Below are positions 11,928-21,614 of a stretch of DNA of 64,000 bases, piece by piece. Position numbers and translations under genes: made by a program. Under the pieces are notes generated by a model, which saw only the letters and a program-made list of their open reading frames with translations, was not told the DNA's origin and made no database searches. The DNA comes from Massariosphaeria phaeospora (Eukaryota; Ascomycota; Dothideomycetes; Pleosporales), in the NCBI GenBank assembly GCA_011032825.1, contig JAADJZ010000034.1:328919-392918 (forward strand), in the 5' to 3' direction. Each line of letters starts with the position of its first letter. Position 1 is the first letter of the stretch.

Positions 11928-12801
11928 GAGTCCTCTAGCTCTGTGGACGGATGGGCGAAGCTCCGCTCTTTCGATTGTTCTTGAATACTTTTCGTACGAA
12001 TATCATAGCTCTCGGCGTTCCACCGTGCAGGTTGGCTTGGGTCGGGCGCGCAGAGATACCACCGTTTGGGCCGCGTCAATGTATTCTTGTATTTGCTACG
12101 ATACTGCAATAGATAGACCGAGGGGTTTGCACTACTGCTGTAAGGGACCCCGCTTTCTGTCGCTTTCCGTCCGTCAATGGTTTCATCACAACGCGGTCAC
12201 GCATCGAGCTGTCATGCCCCAGGCGCGTGCTACACATATGAAAGTGACAGACACGTATGTCACACGCGACCAGTATATGTGCTGCGAGCCGTTCGGTCCT
12301 ATTCGACGTCCGCTAGCGGAGGCACAGGGTCGAATCCGTCTATGCTACAAGCCTCATCGATGGCGGCATATGATTATGCGCCAGTACTCGCCACTACAGA
12401 AAGTCGAATTTTCCAAGCCATACGGTTTGTTGTCGATGGTTCAACGCGCACGGCATATCCGTATGCAAAGAACCCGCTGCACCTACCCTTGTGTAACTGT
12501 CGCACAGTTCTATCACACTCCTAGGCGACATCTGCTCCCGCAGTCAACCCGGTCACAACAACACTAACACGATAGACTCACATCTCATTGGTGACATATC
12601 AACACTATCACGCCCTTACACCCCTACTGTAGTTCATCCGTGGAGGGTATAAAGAGACGGCGAGATGGCGGGCATTCCGGCCAGCCCCGTTCGATTCTTC
12701 ACCAAAACGACTTATCATCTCCAGCGTTTGCGACTTCTTCCTCTTCTTGGAATCTCACTCGGATACTCTTTGTCTACAAACCGCGCAGAGTAGTCATCAA
12801 C
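11928..12801. other. Intergenic: 3' region of TMEM115-like gene and promoter of small secreted protein
   Basis: About 870 bp. An open frame on the + strand continues from inside the upstream gene to 12,567 in another frame, but it has no protein character and is taken as a shadow. A T-arm-like GGTCGAATCC near 12,329 is not part of a foldable tRNA. The right end carries the TATA element listed separately. Confidence 0.5.
12648..12654 (+). promoter_or_regulatory. TATA box of the small secreted protein gene
   Basis: The sequence TATAAAG stands 148 bp upstream of the ATG at 12,802 and is followed by a CT-rich stretch (about 12,715-12,760). TATA boxes are typical of strongly regulated secreted-protein genes in fungi. 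The start site itself is inferred. Confidence 0.55.
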
Positions 12802-13655
12802 ATGCTGTCTTTCAAAACCCTCATCCTCTCTGTGTGCCTTGCCACCGGCGCCCTCGTCCTCGCTGCCCCTACCCCAACCAACACGCCCGATTACGTAAAC
12901 TCCAACAACCCAAACGGAACTGCATCAGCGACAGAAGCGGGCGTACGTCTTCCAATCCTCCCAACTAATCCATCCCGTCCCATCTCTATTTCAGTTCCAT
13001 TCAACATCAATATCACATGTCTGCCAACCCATCCCAAATCACCTCTCCAATATACCCGCTTTCTTACCCATACCATACCACTCCTACATATCGATAGCTT
13101 TTACCCACCACTCTCGCCTAACTCTCTCTTCTAATGACTACAGGTCTACATCTGCCAACACATCAACTACCAGGGGAGCTGCGAGCACAAGTTCTCGCCG
13201 GTTGGCTCCGCGCCCTCGAGCTGTGCCGAGCTGGATGGCACTGCGTCGTCGTTTGGGCCGGATCAGGGGTTTAGGTGTAGAGTTTTCAGGTATGTGTGGT
13301 GATCCTTTCCGTGGGTGTGAGAGGGGGAGTGCCCTACTGCTCTTTCTTCATCTACACTGATCTCCCCCTCCTCATTCTATCTCAACATATCCCAGTCTAC
13401 TCGATATCGTTCCTTTCCCCTTGCCCGAACTCCTCCTCCCTGCACTACTATACTCCACTACACAACCCAACCCCTCTCTATTCATCTAGACCACCGCTCC
13501 CTCCCTCCACTAACACATCCCCCAGGAACTCCTTCTGCTCCGAAGTCGACGGCGGCGGCCTAGACATCGCATACCCCGGTCTGGGCAATCTGTTCGATAC
13601 GCCCCGAGGGAACTGGAACGATGCGGTGAGGAGCTATTTTTGCTTTGAGGGTTGA
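12802..13655 (+). CDS. Small secreted six-cysteine protein, beta/gamma-crystallin-like, effector candidate
   Basis: Exons 12802-12942, 13144-13289 and 13526-13655 give 138 residues. Residues 1-20 are a clear signal peptide (hydrophobic core LILSVCLATGALVLA, likely cleavage after AAP or nearby). The mature protein has six cysteines, which would form three disulfides, in contexts VYICQ, GSCEH, SSCAE, FRCRV, SFCSE and YFCFE. The pattern of Y-C then G-x-C then FGPD-G-C then N-x-C-x-G, YPG and a final W-N-D...S-Y-x-C resembles fungal secreted beta/gamma-crystallin-like proteins. The two introns are about 200 and 236 nt, long for this window, but the frame closes exactly across both. Such proteins are secreted to the apoplast or wall and some act as effectors; no activity is claimed here. 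A strongly G-rich block starts right at the stop codon. Confidence 0.82.
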
Positions 13656-13700
13656 GGGTGGAGGGTTGAGGGCTAGGGGCTAGGGGCTACAGGTGGGGCG
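13646..13700 (+). repeat. G-run block (possible G-quadruplex) at the 3' end of the secreted protein gene
   Basis: Overlapping the stop codon and continuing into the 3' region are at least eight runs of three or four G within about 55 bp, in units such as TTGAGGG and CTAGGGG. On the transcript strand this could fold as an RNA or DNA G-quadruplex. It is a sequence observation only. Confidence 0.5.
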
Positions 13701-13965
13701 GGCAAGGAAGGGTATCAACAGGTCAGATGGAATAGCGGAGAATGCAGTGGAAGACTGGAGGCGAAGGCGAAGATGAGAGTGGGATATATATACGATGGTG
13801 TTTAATTTGTATTGTTGTAGTGTGTGTGTCAGTCGCTCGTTACTCATAATATCTATCATGCATAAGAGATAGCCGTGCAACCTAAACTGCTCAGCTACCG
13901 TCCATCCACAACGCCCCAAACGCCCTGAGCACACTAACTAACACCTACCTAACTTTCCATTCCAT

Positions 13966-16900
13966 TCAATCCACACTCCCCCACGTCCCCGGCCCGGACC
14001 CCTCAATCGCCGGCCGCTCCTGTCTCAACCGCGCATGCAACCTCGCACTCTCATTCACCCTCTCCGTAACCCTCTCCTGCCTCGCCACATTCCGCTCATA
14101 CAGCGCCTCCTTATCCAGCAGCGCCTTGCGCTCCACCCCAACCCTATGCTCCAGCTCCCCCTCACGCAGCCGCGCCAACCGCCCCTCGTGCGCAAACGCC
14201 GCGCTCGCGCTGCGCTCCGCAATCTGCGCGCGCGCGCTGTCCTGCTCCCGCGTCTGCGCGAGCGTCTGCGCGTGCCAGGCCGCGGCGTCGCTGCGCTTGG
14301 CGCGCTCGGTAGAATGCATGTGCGAGAGCGCGAGCTCGTGCGTGGATTGCTGCAGCGCGTTGCGCGTGGATGTCGCGGCGCGCTGGGCGGCGAGGTCGGC
14401 GGCGGCGGACTCGGCGGCGCGGCGGAGGTGTGCGCGGTGCGTGGATTCGGCGAGGGTGGCGGCGTGTGCGGCGGCTTCTTGTGCGAGGGTGAGGGACAGC
14501 GCGTGGTCTTTCTGGCGGTCGACGAGGCGGGCGATGGGCGGTGGGATGCCCGTGGCGCCGGGAGGTTGTTGGGCGGCGGTCTCGGAGTAGAATTTGCGGG
14601 TGCAGGATTTGTCGAGGAGGAGGGAGATGAGGGCCGGTTTGTGCGGGGTGCGGCTCGCGGTCGGGATGTGCTCGGTGTAGGAGAGGGGCGAGTACCAGAG
14701 GGCCGTGGCGGCGTCGCGGTACATATGTGCTTCGTCGTTGAGGTCTTCCCAGATCTCGCTTTCTAGCAGCGCGTCGGTGACGGCGATGGTACTGTGCGGG
14801 TTGTCGAGGGCGAGGAGCACGCAAGATTTCTCGTTGCGGGCTTGGAATTTCGGGTTTGCGCCGTGATCGAGCAAGAGGCGGATGAGTTGGCGGAGCCGGG
14901 TGCGTTGGCTGCTGGTTGTGGCGGAGGCGTGGAGGCAGAGTTCGCCGAGGGCGTTGCGGCCGCTGTGCAGGCGGCTGGGGAAGTTCGGGTTATGGTTGTG
15001 TTGGAGTAATGTTCTTGTTGCCTCGAGTTGGAGACAGCGCGCTGCTTCGTGGAGACTGCCGTCGTCTTTCAGAGCACTCGGGGCCAACAATTGCACTACT
15101 TCCGGAACAGAGGTGCTAGCGGCATAGAACAGCGCAGATCGGTTATGTATGTCGCGGGCTGAAGCATCTGCACCGTGCTCGAGCAGCTCTTGGACGATAT
15201 CTGGACGTCCCTCACGAGCTGCAAGTATGATTGGCGAGGCCTCTGATGCAGGGGATGCTCGGGTTGTAGATGCTCCACCGCCTATCAGGGCCAATATGAC
15301 TGAGCTCGATATCGTCTTTTGAGGTTGACCCAGTGCCCAGAGAAGAGCGGGCAGAGACTCTTCACCGACGGATGGGTCAAGTGTATCGGGAGAAGTGATA
15401 TCAGGGTTACAGCCATGGCTCAGGAGAAGTTTCACCAGCGCGGAACTTCGGGGATACTGCTGGAGGATTAGCACAAGTGCCGGCTTTTGGGGGAGTGCAC
15501 AGTTGTGTGCGTCCAGATCGTCTGACGTGCAGCCATGGTCAAAGAGTTTCTGTAGAGCAGTGATGAGAGTGTCTTCTTCCGGTCTTGATTGAATAAGCGC
15601 AGGGGCGATGATACGAAAATCAGGTTTCTGGGCTACGAGTTTGTTGAAAACATCAAAAGATAACCTCGCAGCATATGCAAAGCAAGTTCCATCTGCGGTG
15701 TTTACATTGGCATGGTACTGTAGGAGCAGATCTACAAACACCTCGACATTCGAGTACTGATTTGCAGGGTTGAGAACTGTCCGCAGGGCCGAGTCGATGG
15801 AAGGTTGCTCAACTCCTCGGACGAGGAGTTCTCGAGCAATTTCGACCATGTCGCTCTTGGTACTATTTGTGTGACGCAGAGTCGAGTCCTGAAAGAGTGC
15901 GCGAAAAGCTTTCTTGATGCTGGCTTTGGATGCACTATCCTTTCCATTCAATAATAACTTTATGAGCGCGATGTTCCCCGCGGCGACACCAGCACTCAAG
16001 GCTTCTCCATCACGGTGGTTCACAGACGCCCCATTTTGAAGAAGCAGCTCTAGAATGGTTGTGTCGGTACTGCTCACTACCTGGCGTGTTTCAGCTGTCA
16101 GCGCTTCATCGAGTGCTTCCTGGGGTATGCCCTTCTGAAGAAGAGCATGGAGAATGGGCGCCTTCTTCTGGGCTTGATCCAAGGCAATAGCGTATTGAAA
16201 AGCTGAACCAAGCAGTCTCGAACTGGTTTCGATGAGCCTCATTATTATGTCTAGATTTCCCGGGCCACCATTGACGGCGATTCGAAGAGTTTTGAAGGCG
16301 CTGTCGTCCTCAGCCCCGTTGGCCAAAAGAAGTTCAATGATTTGCAAAGTAGTGGCATGCCTAGCACCACTAGCATCGAAAGCTAGAGGCAGTGCCCTTG
16401 AGGTAGAAATTGACGATGGTTTTGACCCGCAGAGTAAATGAAGGACGGACAAATCCGCTTGGACAACTGCAACGCTGATGACTTTGCCATTGTCGTGGTT
16501 GACGTTCGCGCCATGTCGAACTAGTTCGGTGATCAAAGCCAAATCTCTCGAGCCTGAGGTATCTACTATCGCGTCGACGAGGGCTTGATCGACTTCTGTC
16601 CCACGAGCACCGTGTTCAAGAAGTAGCCGCGTAGTGTCCAGCCGCTCGACTGAAGAGTAGTTAGGGCGGAGCATCGGGAACACATTTGCTATGGACTGTG
16701 GTGACGGTCGAGCATTCAAGAGGATTCGTAGACTCTTCGAGTCCTTCCTTGCGACGGCTGCATGGAGAGGGCTATTGTTTCCGGCTTCAAGAGGTGCCCC
16801 TGCATGGAGAAGTAAATCCACCAGAGGCAAGTCGCCCTCTTCTACGGCCCGTAGAAGCCATCGGCCCATTGGCGGCCCAGTCGCTCCCTTCTGAACTAGA

Positions 16901-18123
16901 GCACTAATAATGCGAAACCTCTCGGGCCGGGGAGCATCAGTCGGTAGCACGGCGAGTGCGACCGATACATGTGCAGGCGAAAGGGGCGTCTCCAAAATTA
17001 AGTCGGCCAGTACCCAGTTTGCATTAGCGATTGCATGTCTAAGACATTCCGCTTCATTAGACTCGGTCGAGACTCCATAACTGATTAGCATGTGAGCAAG
17101 CGGGTTGTCGTTACGCTTGGAAGCGGCGACGAGTAATGCGGATAGGCCGGAGCTATCAGGAGACAGGCCGCAACATAGGAGAAGCTGAAGGAACTGGTGA
17201 AGCTCTTGAGCTGTGGGCATCTTGAGAACAGGTACAAGGAGTCCTTGAAGCGACACTGGTGCTAACGGTATTGGGCCAGCTGCTAATGCGACAGCAACTC
17301 GGTACTCGCGGCTTGATATGGCCGTGTGAAGAGCACTAGCATTGTTGAAGTTTGGATCAGCTCCATACCCGATCAGCAATGAGATTATGGCTTCCGATTT
17401 GTGTTGAACGGCAGCGGGTAGACATGATGAGATAATCTCGGGGCGAAGAGCTTTGGGTGCTCTGAGAAGTAGTCGTGCGAGATTCTGATCATTCGATCTA
17501 ACCGCATCCGCGAGAGCATTTGGAAACTTGTTGATATCCGCACCATGACGGAGCAGCTCTCGTACGCACGAGATATCGTTTGAGGTAAGAGCAGCCTTAA
17601 GGCCTTCATCGAGCGTGGTCTGGTCTGCCCCAGAACTGGCCAGTAGACTAACAGAGTCTGGTTTTCGAAAAGTAGCAGCTTGCTGCAGCACAGTGCTTCG
17701 TCTTCGAAGGGCTCCGTGGGGTTTCTTGATGGACTTCTGCTTGTCCTCTGACGTTTCCACAAAGTTGACCTTAGCACCAAGGTTTAAGAAAGCCTGGACC
17801 AGGCCAGGGCTCGTTGTTGGCTTGTCGATGATCGCCGACAGGGCTTCATCCACCTCATCTTGCGTAAATTCCCAACGAGTCGTGTCTTGGAGCTTTTTTT
17901 TCTCTGTGGATGTTCTGAAAAGTCGGGTGAGCTGCTTGTTGGGATCCCGCCATTCAGGATTGTTCCTCCGCTGCTGAGCTAGGAGGTTTCTAGCCAACAT
18001 ATGGTCGTCCTCGCTGGCGATGATGGCGGGCTGTGAGGGAGCTGGCAGACAAGGCTGCCTGTCAACGATAGGAAGAATGCCGGCATCTTGGACCAGTTCC
18101 TGGAGGCTCCGACGCGCTTTCAT
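13966..18123 (-). CDS. Large ankyrin-repeat protein with Ala-rich coiled-coil C-terminus
   Basis: A single reverse-strand reading frame of 1385 residues starts at the ATG at 18123 (MKARRSLQELVQ). The open frame extends 13 codons further to a TTG, but there is no upstream ATG before a stop. From about residue 140 to 1190 the protein is a long run of ankyrin-type repeats, recognised by recurring LLxHGADxN, LLxxGAxxN and PLHAAV units, many of them degenerate (for example LLRHGADIN, LVRHGANVN, LLQNGASVN, LLEHGADAS, LLDHGANP). The last 185 residues are rich in Ala, Arg, Glu and Gln and should be a long coiled coil. The architecture implies a protein-binding scaffold; no catalytic domain is present. 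The single 4.2-kb exon is unusual for this intron-bearing locus. A small ORF just upstream may be a missed first exon, discussed separately. Function is unknown. Confidence 0.85.
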   Translation of the reverse strand: MKARRSLQELVQDAGILPIVDRQPCLPAPSQPAIIASEDDHMLARNLLAQQRRNNPEWRDPNKQLTRLFRTSTEKKKLQDTTRWEFTQDEVDEALSAIIDKPTTSPGLVQAFLNLGAKVNFVETSEDKQKSIKKPHGALRRRSTVLQQAATFRKPDSVSLLASSGADQTTLDEGLKAALTSNDISCVRELLRHGADINKFPNALADAVRSNDQNLARLLLRAPKALRPEIISSCLPAAVQHKSEAIISLLIGYGADPNFNNASALHTAISSREYRVAVALAAGPIPLAPVSLQGLLVPVLKMPTAQELHQFLQLLLCCGLSPDSSGLSALLVAASKRNDNPLAHMLISYGVSTESNEAECLRHAIANANWVLADLILETPLSPAHVSVALAVLPTDAPRPERFRIISALVQKGATGPPMGRWLLRAVEEGDLPLVDLLLHAGAPLEAGNNSPLHAAVARKDSKSLRILLNARPSPQSIANVFPMLRPNYSSVERLDTTRLLLEHGARGTEVDQALVDAIVDTSGSRDLALITELVRHGANVNHDNGKVISVAVVQADLSVLHLLCGSKPSSISTSRALPLAFDASGARHATTLQIIELLLANGAEDDSAFKTLRIAVNGGPGNLDIIMRLIETSSRLLGSAFQYAIALDQAQKKAPILHALLQKGIPQEALDEALTAETRQVVSSTDTTILELLLQNGASVNHRDGEALSAGVAAGNIALIKLLLNGKDSASKASIKKAFRALFQDSTLRHTNSTKSDMVEIARELLVRGVEQPSIDSALRTVLNPANQYSNVEVFVDLLLQYHANVNTADGTCFAYAARLSFDVFNKLVAQKPDFRIIAPALIQSRPEEDTLITALQKLFDHGCTSDDLDAHNCALPQKPALVLILQQYPRSSALVKLLLSHGCNPDITSPDTLDPSVGEESLPALLWALGQPQKTISSSVILALIGGGASTTRASPASEASPIILAAREGRPDIVQELLEHGADASARDIHNRSALFYAASTSVPEVVQLLAPSALKDDGSLHEAARCLQLEATRTLLQHNHNPNFPSRLHSGRNALGELCLHASATTSSQRTRLRQLIRLLLDHGANPKFQARNEKSCVLLALDNPHSTIAVTDALLESEIWEDLNDEAHMYRDAATALWYSPLSYTEHIPTASRTPHKPALISLLLDKSCTRKFYSETAAQQPPGATGIPPPIARLVDRQKDHALSLTLAQEAAAHAATLAESTHRAHLRRAAESAAADLAAQRAATSTRNALQQSTHELALSHMHSTERAKRSDAAAWHAQTLAQTREQDSARAQIAERSASAAFAHEGRLARLREGELEHRVGVERKALLDKEALYERNVARQERVTERVNESARLHARLRQERPAIEGSGPGTWGSVD

Positions 18124-18267
18124 TGTGCCGGTAGGCAAAGCGGAGGTTGCATCGTCGAGCAAGAGATTACTTCAATGCACATCGAGTCTTCAATTGCCGT
18201 GTCGACTGCTGAGGTACGCGTCAAGCTGGGGCGGAGTCTGGTGTTGCATACGCCACGCCGCATTTGG

Positions 18268-18480
18268 TTAGTCGGCTGAGTCACCGGCGATCTGATCCTC
18301 TGGAACTTCGTCACCACCAGGCGCAGGTGTTTCTTTCATCGACTCCAATCGCGCGTCATCAGCGACAACCTGTGCATCCCTCAGAATCGATGCGCCGTTG
18401 CCCAGATACGATGGGCACGTCAGAGGCGGGAACCTCGAGTCTGTTCCGTCTACTTGCAACTGGTTGTGCTTCACCTTCAT
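18268..18480 (-). CDS. Small ORF upstream of the ankyrin gene, possible separate gene or missed 5' exon
   Basis: A 70-codon reverse-strand ORF from the ATG at 18480 lies 145 bp upstream of the ankyrin start. Its composition (QLQVDGTDSRFPPLTCPSYL and ILRDAQVVADDARLES) looks like a real protein rather than a shadow. No splice from it to the ankyrin frame could be built without a stop: the GTGACT donor near 18,290 with CAG acceptors near 18,205 leads into a wrong frame. It could be a short independent protein, or the true splice sites were missed. No family recognised. Confidence 0.35.
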   Translation of the reverse strand: MKVKHNQLQVDGTDSRFPPLTCPSYLGNGASILRDAQVVADDARLESMKETPAPGGDEVPEDQIAGDSAD

Positions 18481-19752
18481 GCAGGGCTTTTACTTCCTCT
18501 TAGCGTAATCAACTACCTACCAGACTCCGGGTCTGCCAGGCTAGTCGCAATGTCGAAGGCGATGTTCTTTGCGAGCTGTACTCCGTGACCTTTGTAAGAC
18601 TGGGCTGAGGACATTCATCCGTTTCAACCCTGTCCGGACCTCCTTTCCGGCCCCCCCATGGTCATCGCATCCCGGGTTGCACGACGAGAGCCACTTCAGC
18701 TTCACCCGGGACACCACATGCTCTTCACGAGTTTTCCGGCCCTCCCAAACAGGCGCATCTGCCCAGCTCCGTTGAAACACGCATGTCCAGAGTACAGAGC
18801 ATGGCAGGCTACACACTAGTGTCCGATGCATCATTTGGCTGCTTCAATTGTTCAACGCTCGCTATAGACGCACCGCTCCACTTATCCTAGTCCCTGCGCA
18901 TAGCGTAAAGACTGCTCCGTACGTTCGTTGACGTGCAAAGAAAGTGTCGTTTAACAGGACAAAACAAGCGTGCACGCGGCAGTTTCACGATCATAGCGCA
19001 ATCCTCCATTCTCCGATGGCCTCCTATTCGCCAGTGATACTGGTTTCATCCTTTGCAACACCAGTATGCAGGTACCGTTTCAACCCATCTAGCCATTTTC
19101 ACCTCCAGGCTGTTGGCACCTCGTTTGCACTCTCAAAATCTGATCGACCAACGGTCCCGGCAGATTATGGGGCAGTAGTGCCTGTGCCATCCTCGCGAAA
19201 ACCTGTCGAAGAATGCATTAGCGGAAACCTCGGGCCAAGGGTCGGGATCCCGCACGTTCACGACAATGGACTTGGTCGGTGCTTTTAGACTTCTAGACTA
19301 CACTACTTCCCGCTCCTTCTCGGGTACTACTGCTGACAGCGCGCGGGAGCACAACAGACGGACCACCATCTGCCCCCTCTCGAGTCTTAACCCCCGGGCT
19401 TAAGTCAAACACTATCACCACGTCAGGTACCATGTTTGACACCTGCGTTCACCGCATCGGTTATGGTGGCTGGCAATATGGGATGAATTGATCCCGATAT
19501 GCCGACCTCGAGTCGTACAAACCCCTCCTTATCCTGGACGGGGAAAAGGTATATATTGAGGGCTGCCACCTCATCAATATTTCATCCACAGCAGTCTTCT
19601 GTCCGCTATCGAACGCTCCAGTCCCTTTTCTCTCGTTTCTCTTCACACTCACTATTACATTCACTTCGGGCTCTGGTAGTCTACCTTCGTTACATAATTA
19701 TTATACACCAAGTCTCTCCAATCTCCCATCTCAGACCACCAAACCGTCCATC
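18481..19752. other. Intergenic, divergent promoter region of ankyrin and DUF3455 genes
   Basis: About 1.27 kb. Short open frames on both strands lack protein character. The right end contains a TATATATT element and a CT-rich leader before the DUF3455 gene. Confidence 0.5.
19550..19557 (+). promoter_or_regulatory. TATA box of the DUF3455 gene
   Basis: TATATATT stands about 200 bp before the ATG at 19,753 and is followed by a pyrimidine-rich stretch (about 19,605-19,680). This matches the layout of many secreted-protein promoters in fungi. Confidence 0.5.
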
Positions 19753-20445
19753 ATGCACTCCACCTTCATCCTCGCGGCCCTTGCCATCCCTTTCGCCTTC
19801 GCTGCTCCGATGGCTCCCAAAATAACCCGTCTCCCCAAGCACTTCGTCGCCCGCCAAGAAAACAACACCATCGAGGATGGCACCTGCAAGCTCGACTCCG
19901 TCCCGCAGCCCGCCAACACCCTCAAGGCGCCCACCCCTGACATCTCCCTCATGCTCATCGCCCTCGGCCGTGGCACGCAAAACTACACGTGCGCCGACGC
20001 GAGCGCCGCCACGCTCCCCACGCAAGTCGGCGCCGTAGCTCAGCTCTTCAACGCCTCGTGCGCTGTAGCCAACAACGCGCTCGGCCAAATCGACGAGAAC
20101 CCGAACTCCATCGGCATGCACTTCTTCGCCGACCTCACAACGCCCGAGTTCGACATCCCAGGCGTCGGCAACACGCAGGCCAAAAAGGTCGACGAGATGA
20201 ATGCGCCCAACGCTGCCAACATCAAGTGGCTGCGCCTCGAGGCCAAACAGGAGACGAGCACGAGCGCAGTGCGCCAGATCTACAGACTCAACACCGTGGG
20301 CGGCCTTGCGCCGAAGAACTGCGAGGGCCAGACGCCCGGTGCTGTCATCACGGTGCAGTACCAGGCCCAGTACTGGATTTACGCCGAGACAGCTGCGGTG
20401 GCTGCCGCGACTGCCGCGCGGAAGGCCAGGCGGTCTGTTTCGTAA
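19753..20445 (+). CDS. Secreted DUF3455 family protein
   Basis: Single exon, 230 residues. Residues 1-18 (MHSTFILAALAIPFAFAA) are a signal peptide. The DUF3455 core is plain: ALGRGTQNYTC at about 71-81, a second conserved Cys in LFNASC, HFFADLTTPEFDI, the IKWLRLEAK segment, and QIYRLNTVGGLAPKNC near the end. Family members in fungi are extracellular and are sometimes mis-named malate dehydrogenase in databases. No enzymatic activity is established, and some are induced during surface growth or infection. Four Cys in the mature chain could form two disulfides. The Ala-rich C-terminus ends in a basic ARKARRSVS. Start and stop are unambiguous and no intron is needed. Confidence 0.9.
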   Translation: MHSTFILAALAIPFAFAAPMAPKITRLPKHFVARQENNTIEDGTCKLDSVPQPANTLKAPTPDISLMLIALGRGTQNYTCADASAATLPTQVGAVAQLFNASCAVANNALGQIDENPNSIGMHFFADLTTPEFDIPGVGNTQAKKVDEMNAPNAANIKWLRLEAKQETSTSAVRQIYRLNTVGGLAPKNCEGQTPGAVITVQYQAQYWIYAETAAVAAATAARKARRSVS

Positions 20446-21614
20446 ACGGCCTTGCACGCGTCAGCTTGAAGCATGTTGTCCAAGACGAGGAAACGACTTT
20501 GATCGAAAATGGGTAGATGTTTGTTTGCCTTGTTCGAGATTCTCGGCCAATGAAGGGTCCGATGAGTGACGCCTCGCACCGGGTTTGAACGACGGGCTCC
20601 GAGCGCTGCTGATGCATCCTCCAGCGAAAGCCATTTTTGTGGATGGCTGTGCTTGTCCGGTGGTCTAGGAATCGGCCGAGCCGATGACTTTTTTGTTTCT
20701 GTGTCTATCATCTATTTACATCTATATCCATATTACCTACATATCTATCCATTCACCTATCTGCAATTCTATGGGTTTACCCCATGTTCACTGCCGCATG
20801 CGTGCATGCGCATTCGGTGTGAGCGTACCCACGCCGTCGATAACATGATTGCCTTCCTTTCTGGCAAACTGCTCCTGATTAACTTTAGATGCTCACGTAC
20901 ATATCCATGTCCACGTGCTCCAATATCTACGCCGTCTCGCATCTAGTAGAGACTTGATAGTGCATACCCCAGAAGCTAGACATCGTCAAGTTAGTATACC
21001 AAACCCGCATACACCAACCCTCTACTACTTCTACTACTTCAGACATGCTTACACACACATGTATTCGAACCCAGGGTTACTACGTTCCTCCCTATCCCAC
21101 GACCTCGACGCGGAAACACCCATCCCTTACTCTTTTGCCCAGAAGGATTAGTCTTTTGGCGTATGTTAAGAAATATATATCTATGTCTATGTCCCTCTAA
21201 TACATGCTGCAGTCAACACGACCGACTGTACTTATTATTGTGTGTTCGAGAACGTAACATGGGATGTGAGAGCTTAGGGTTGTGTTGGGGTGGGGGATAG
21301 AGGGCGCGGACGATGGGCATATGGATGGATGGAAAAACGGGATGGATATACGGGATGGAAAGGTAGAGACGACGATATAGTGGTTTAGTTGAGGGTTGGT
21401 AAGTTGCATATGGGAATGTGGTGGAAAGAAAGATGCAGCATTGGATTGGCTGTGTGTGGAAGAGACAGGAAGGTCTTTGCAAGCTGCTGGAAATCGGTGG
21501 ACTGTCAAAAGGATGCATGGGGTAGGCGTGAAAGATTGTCAAGATATATCATGATTATGCGTAAACGTCGTACTGCCTACTCCAGAAATCCGATACGCAG
21601 CACGCTCCCCCTAT
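20446..21614. other. Intergenic between convergent genes
   Basis: About 1.17 kb between the 3' ends of the DUF3455 and dehydrogenase genes. It has pyrimidine-rich and TAT-rich stretches (20,700-20,770 and 21,170-21,190) but no supported gene or RNA. Confidence 0.5.

Noticed and set aside
12325..12345. T-arm-like GGTCGAATCC suggesting a tRNA
   Set aside because: The loop is one base short of the canonical TTCGAAT form, and no acceptor or anticodon stem can be built around it.
11722..12567. 281-codon + strand frame running out of the TMEM115-like gene
   Set aside because: Its first part overlaps the real gene in another frame and the rest has no protein-like composition.
14035..14766. Long + strand open frame of 243 codons
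   Set aside because: It is antisense to the coiled-coil C-terminus of the ankyrin gene, where GC-rich Ala/Arg codons leave the opposite strand open.
18124..18162. Extension of the ankyrin protein to a TTG at 18162
   Set aside because: TTG starts are not expected in this setting, and the ATG at 18123 is the first in the frame.
19690..20457. 255-codon reverse-strand open frame
   Set aside because: It is antisense to the DUF3455 gene and has no domain character.
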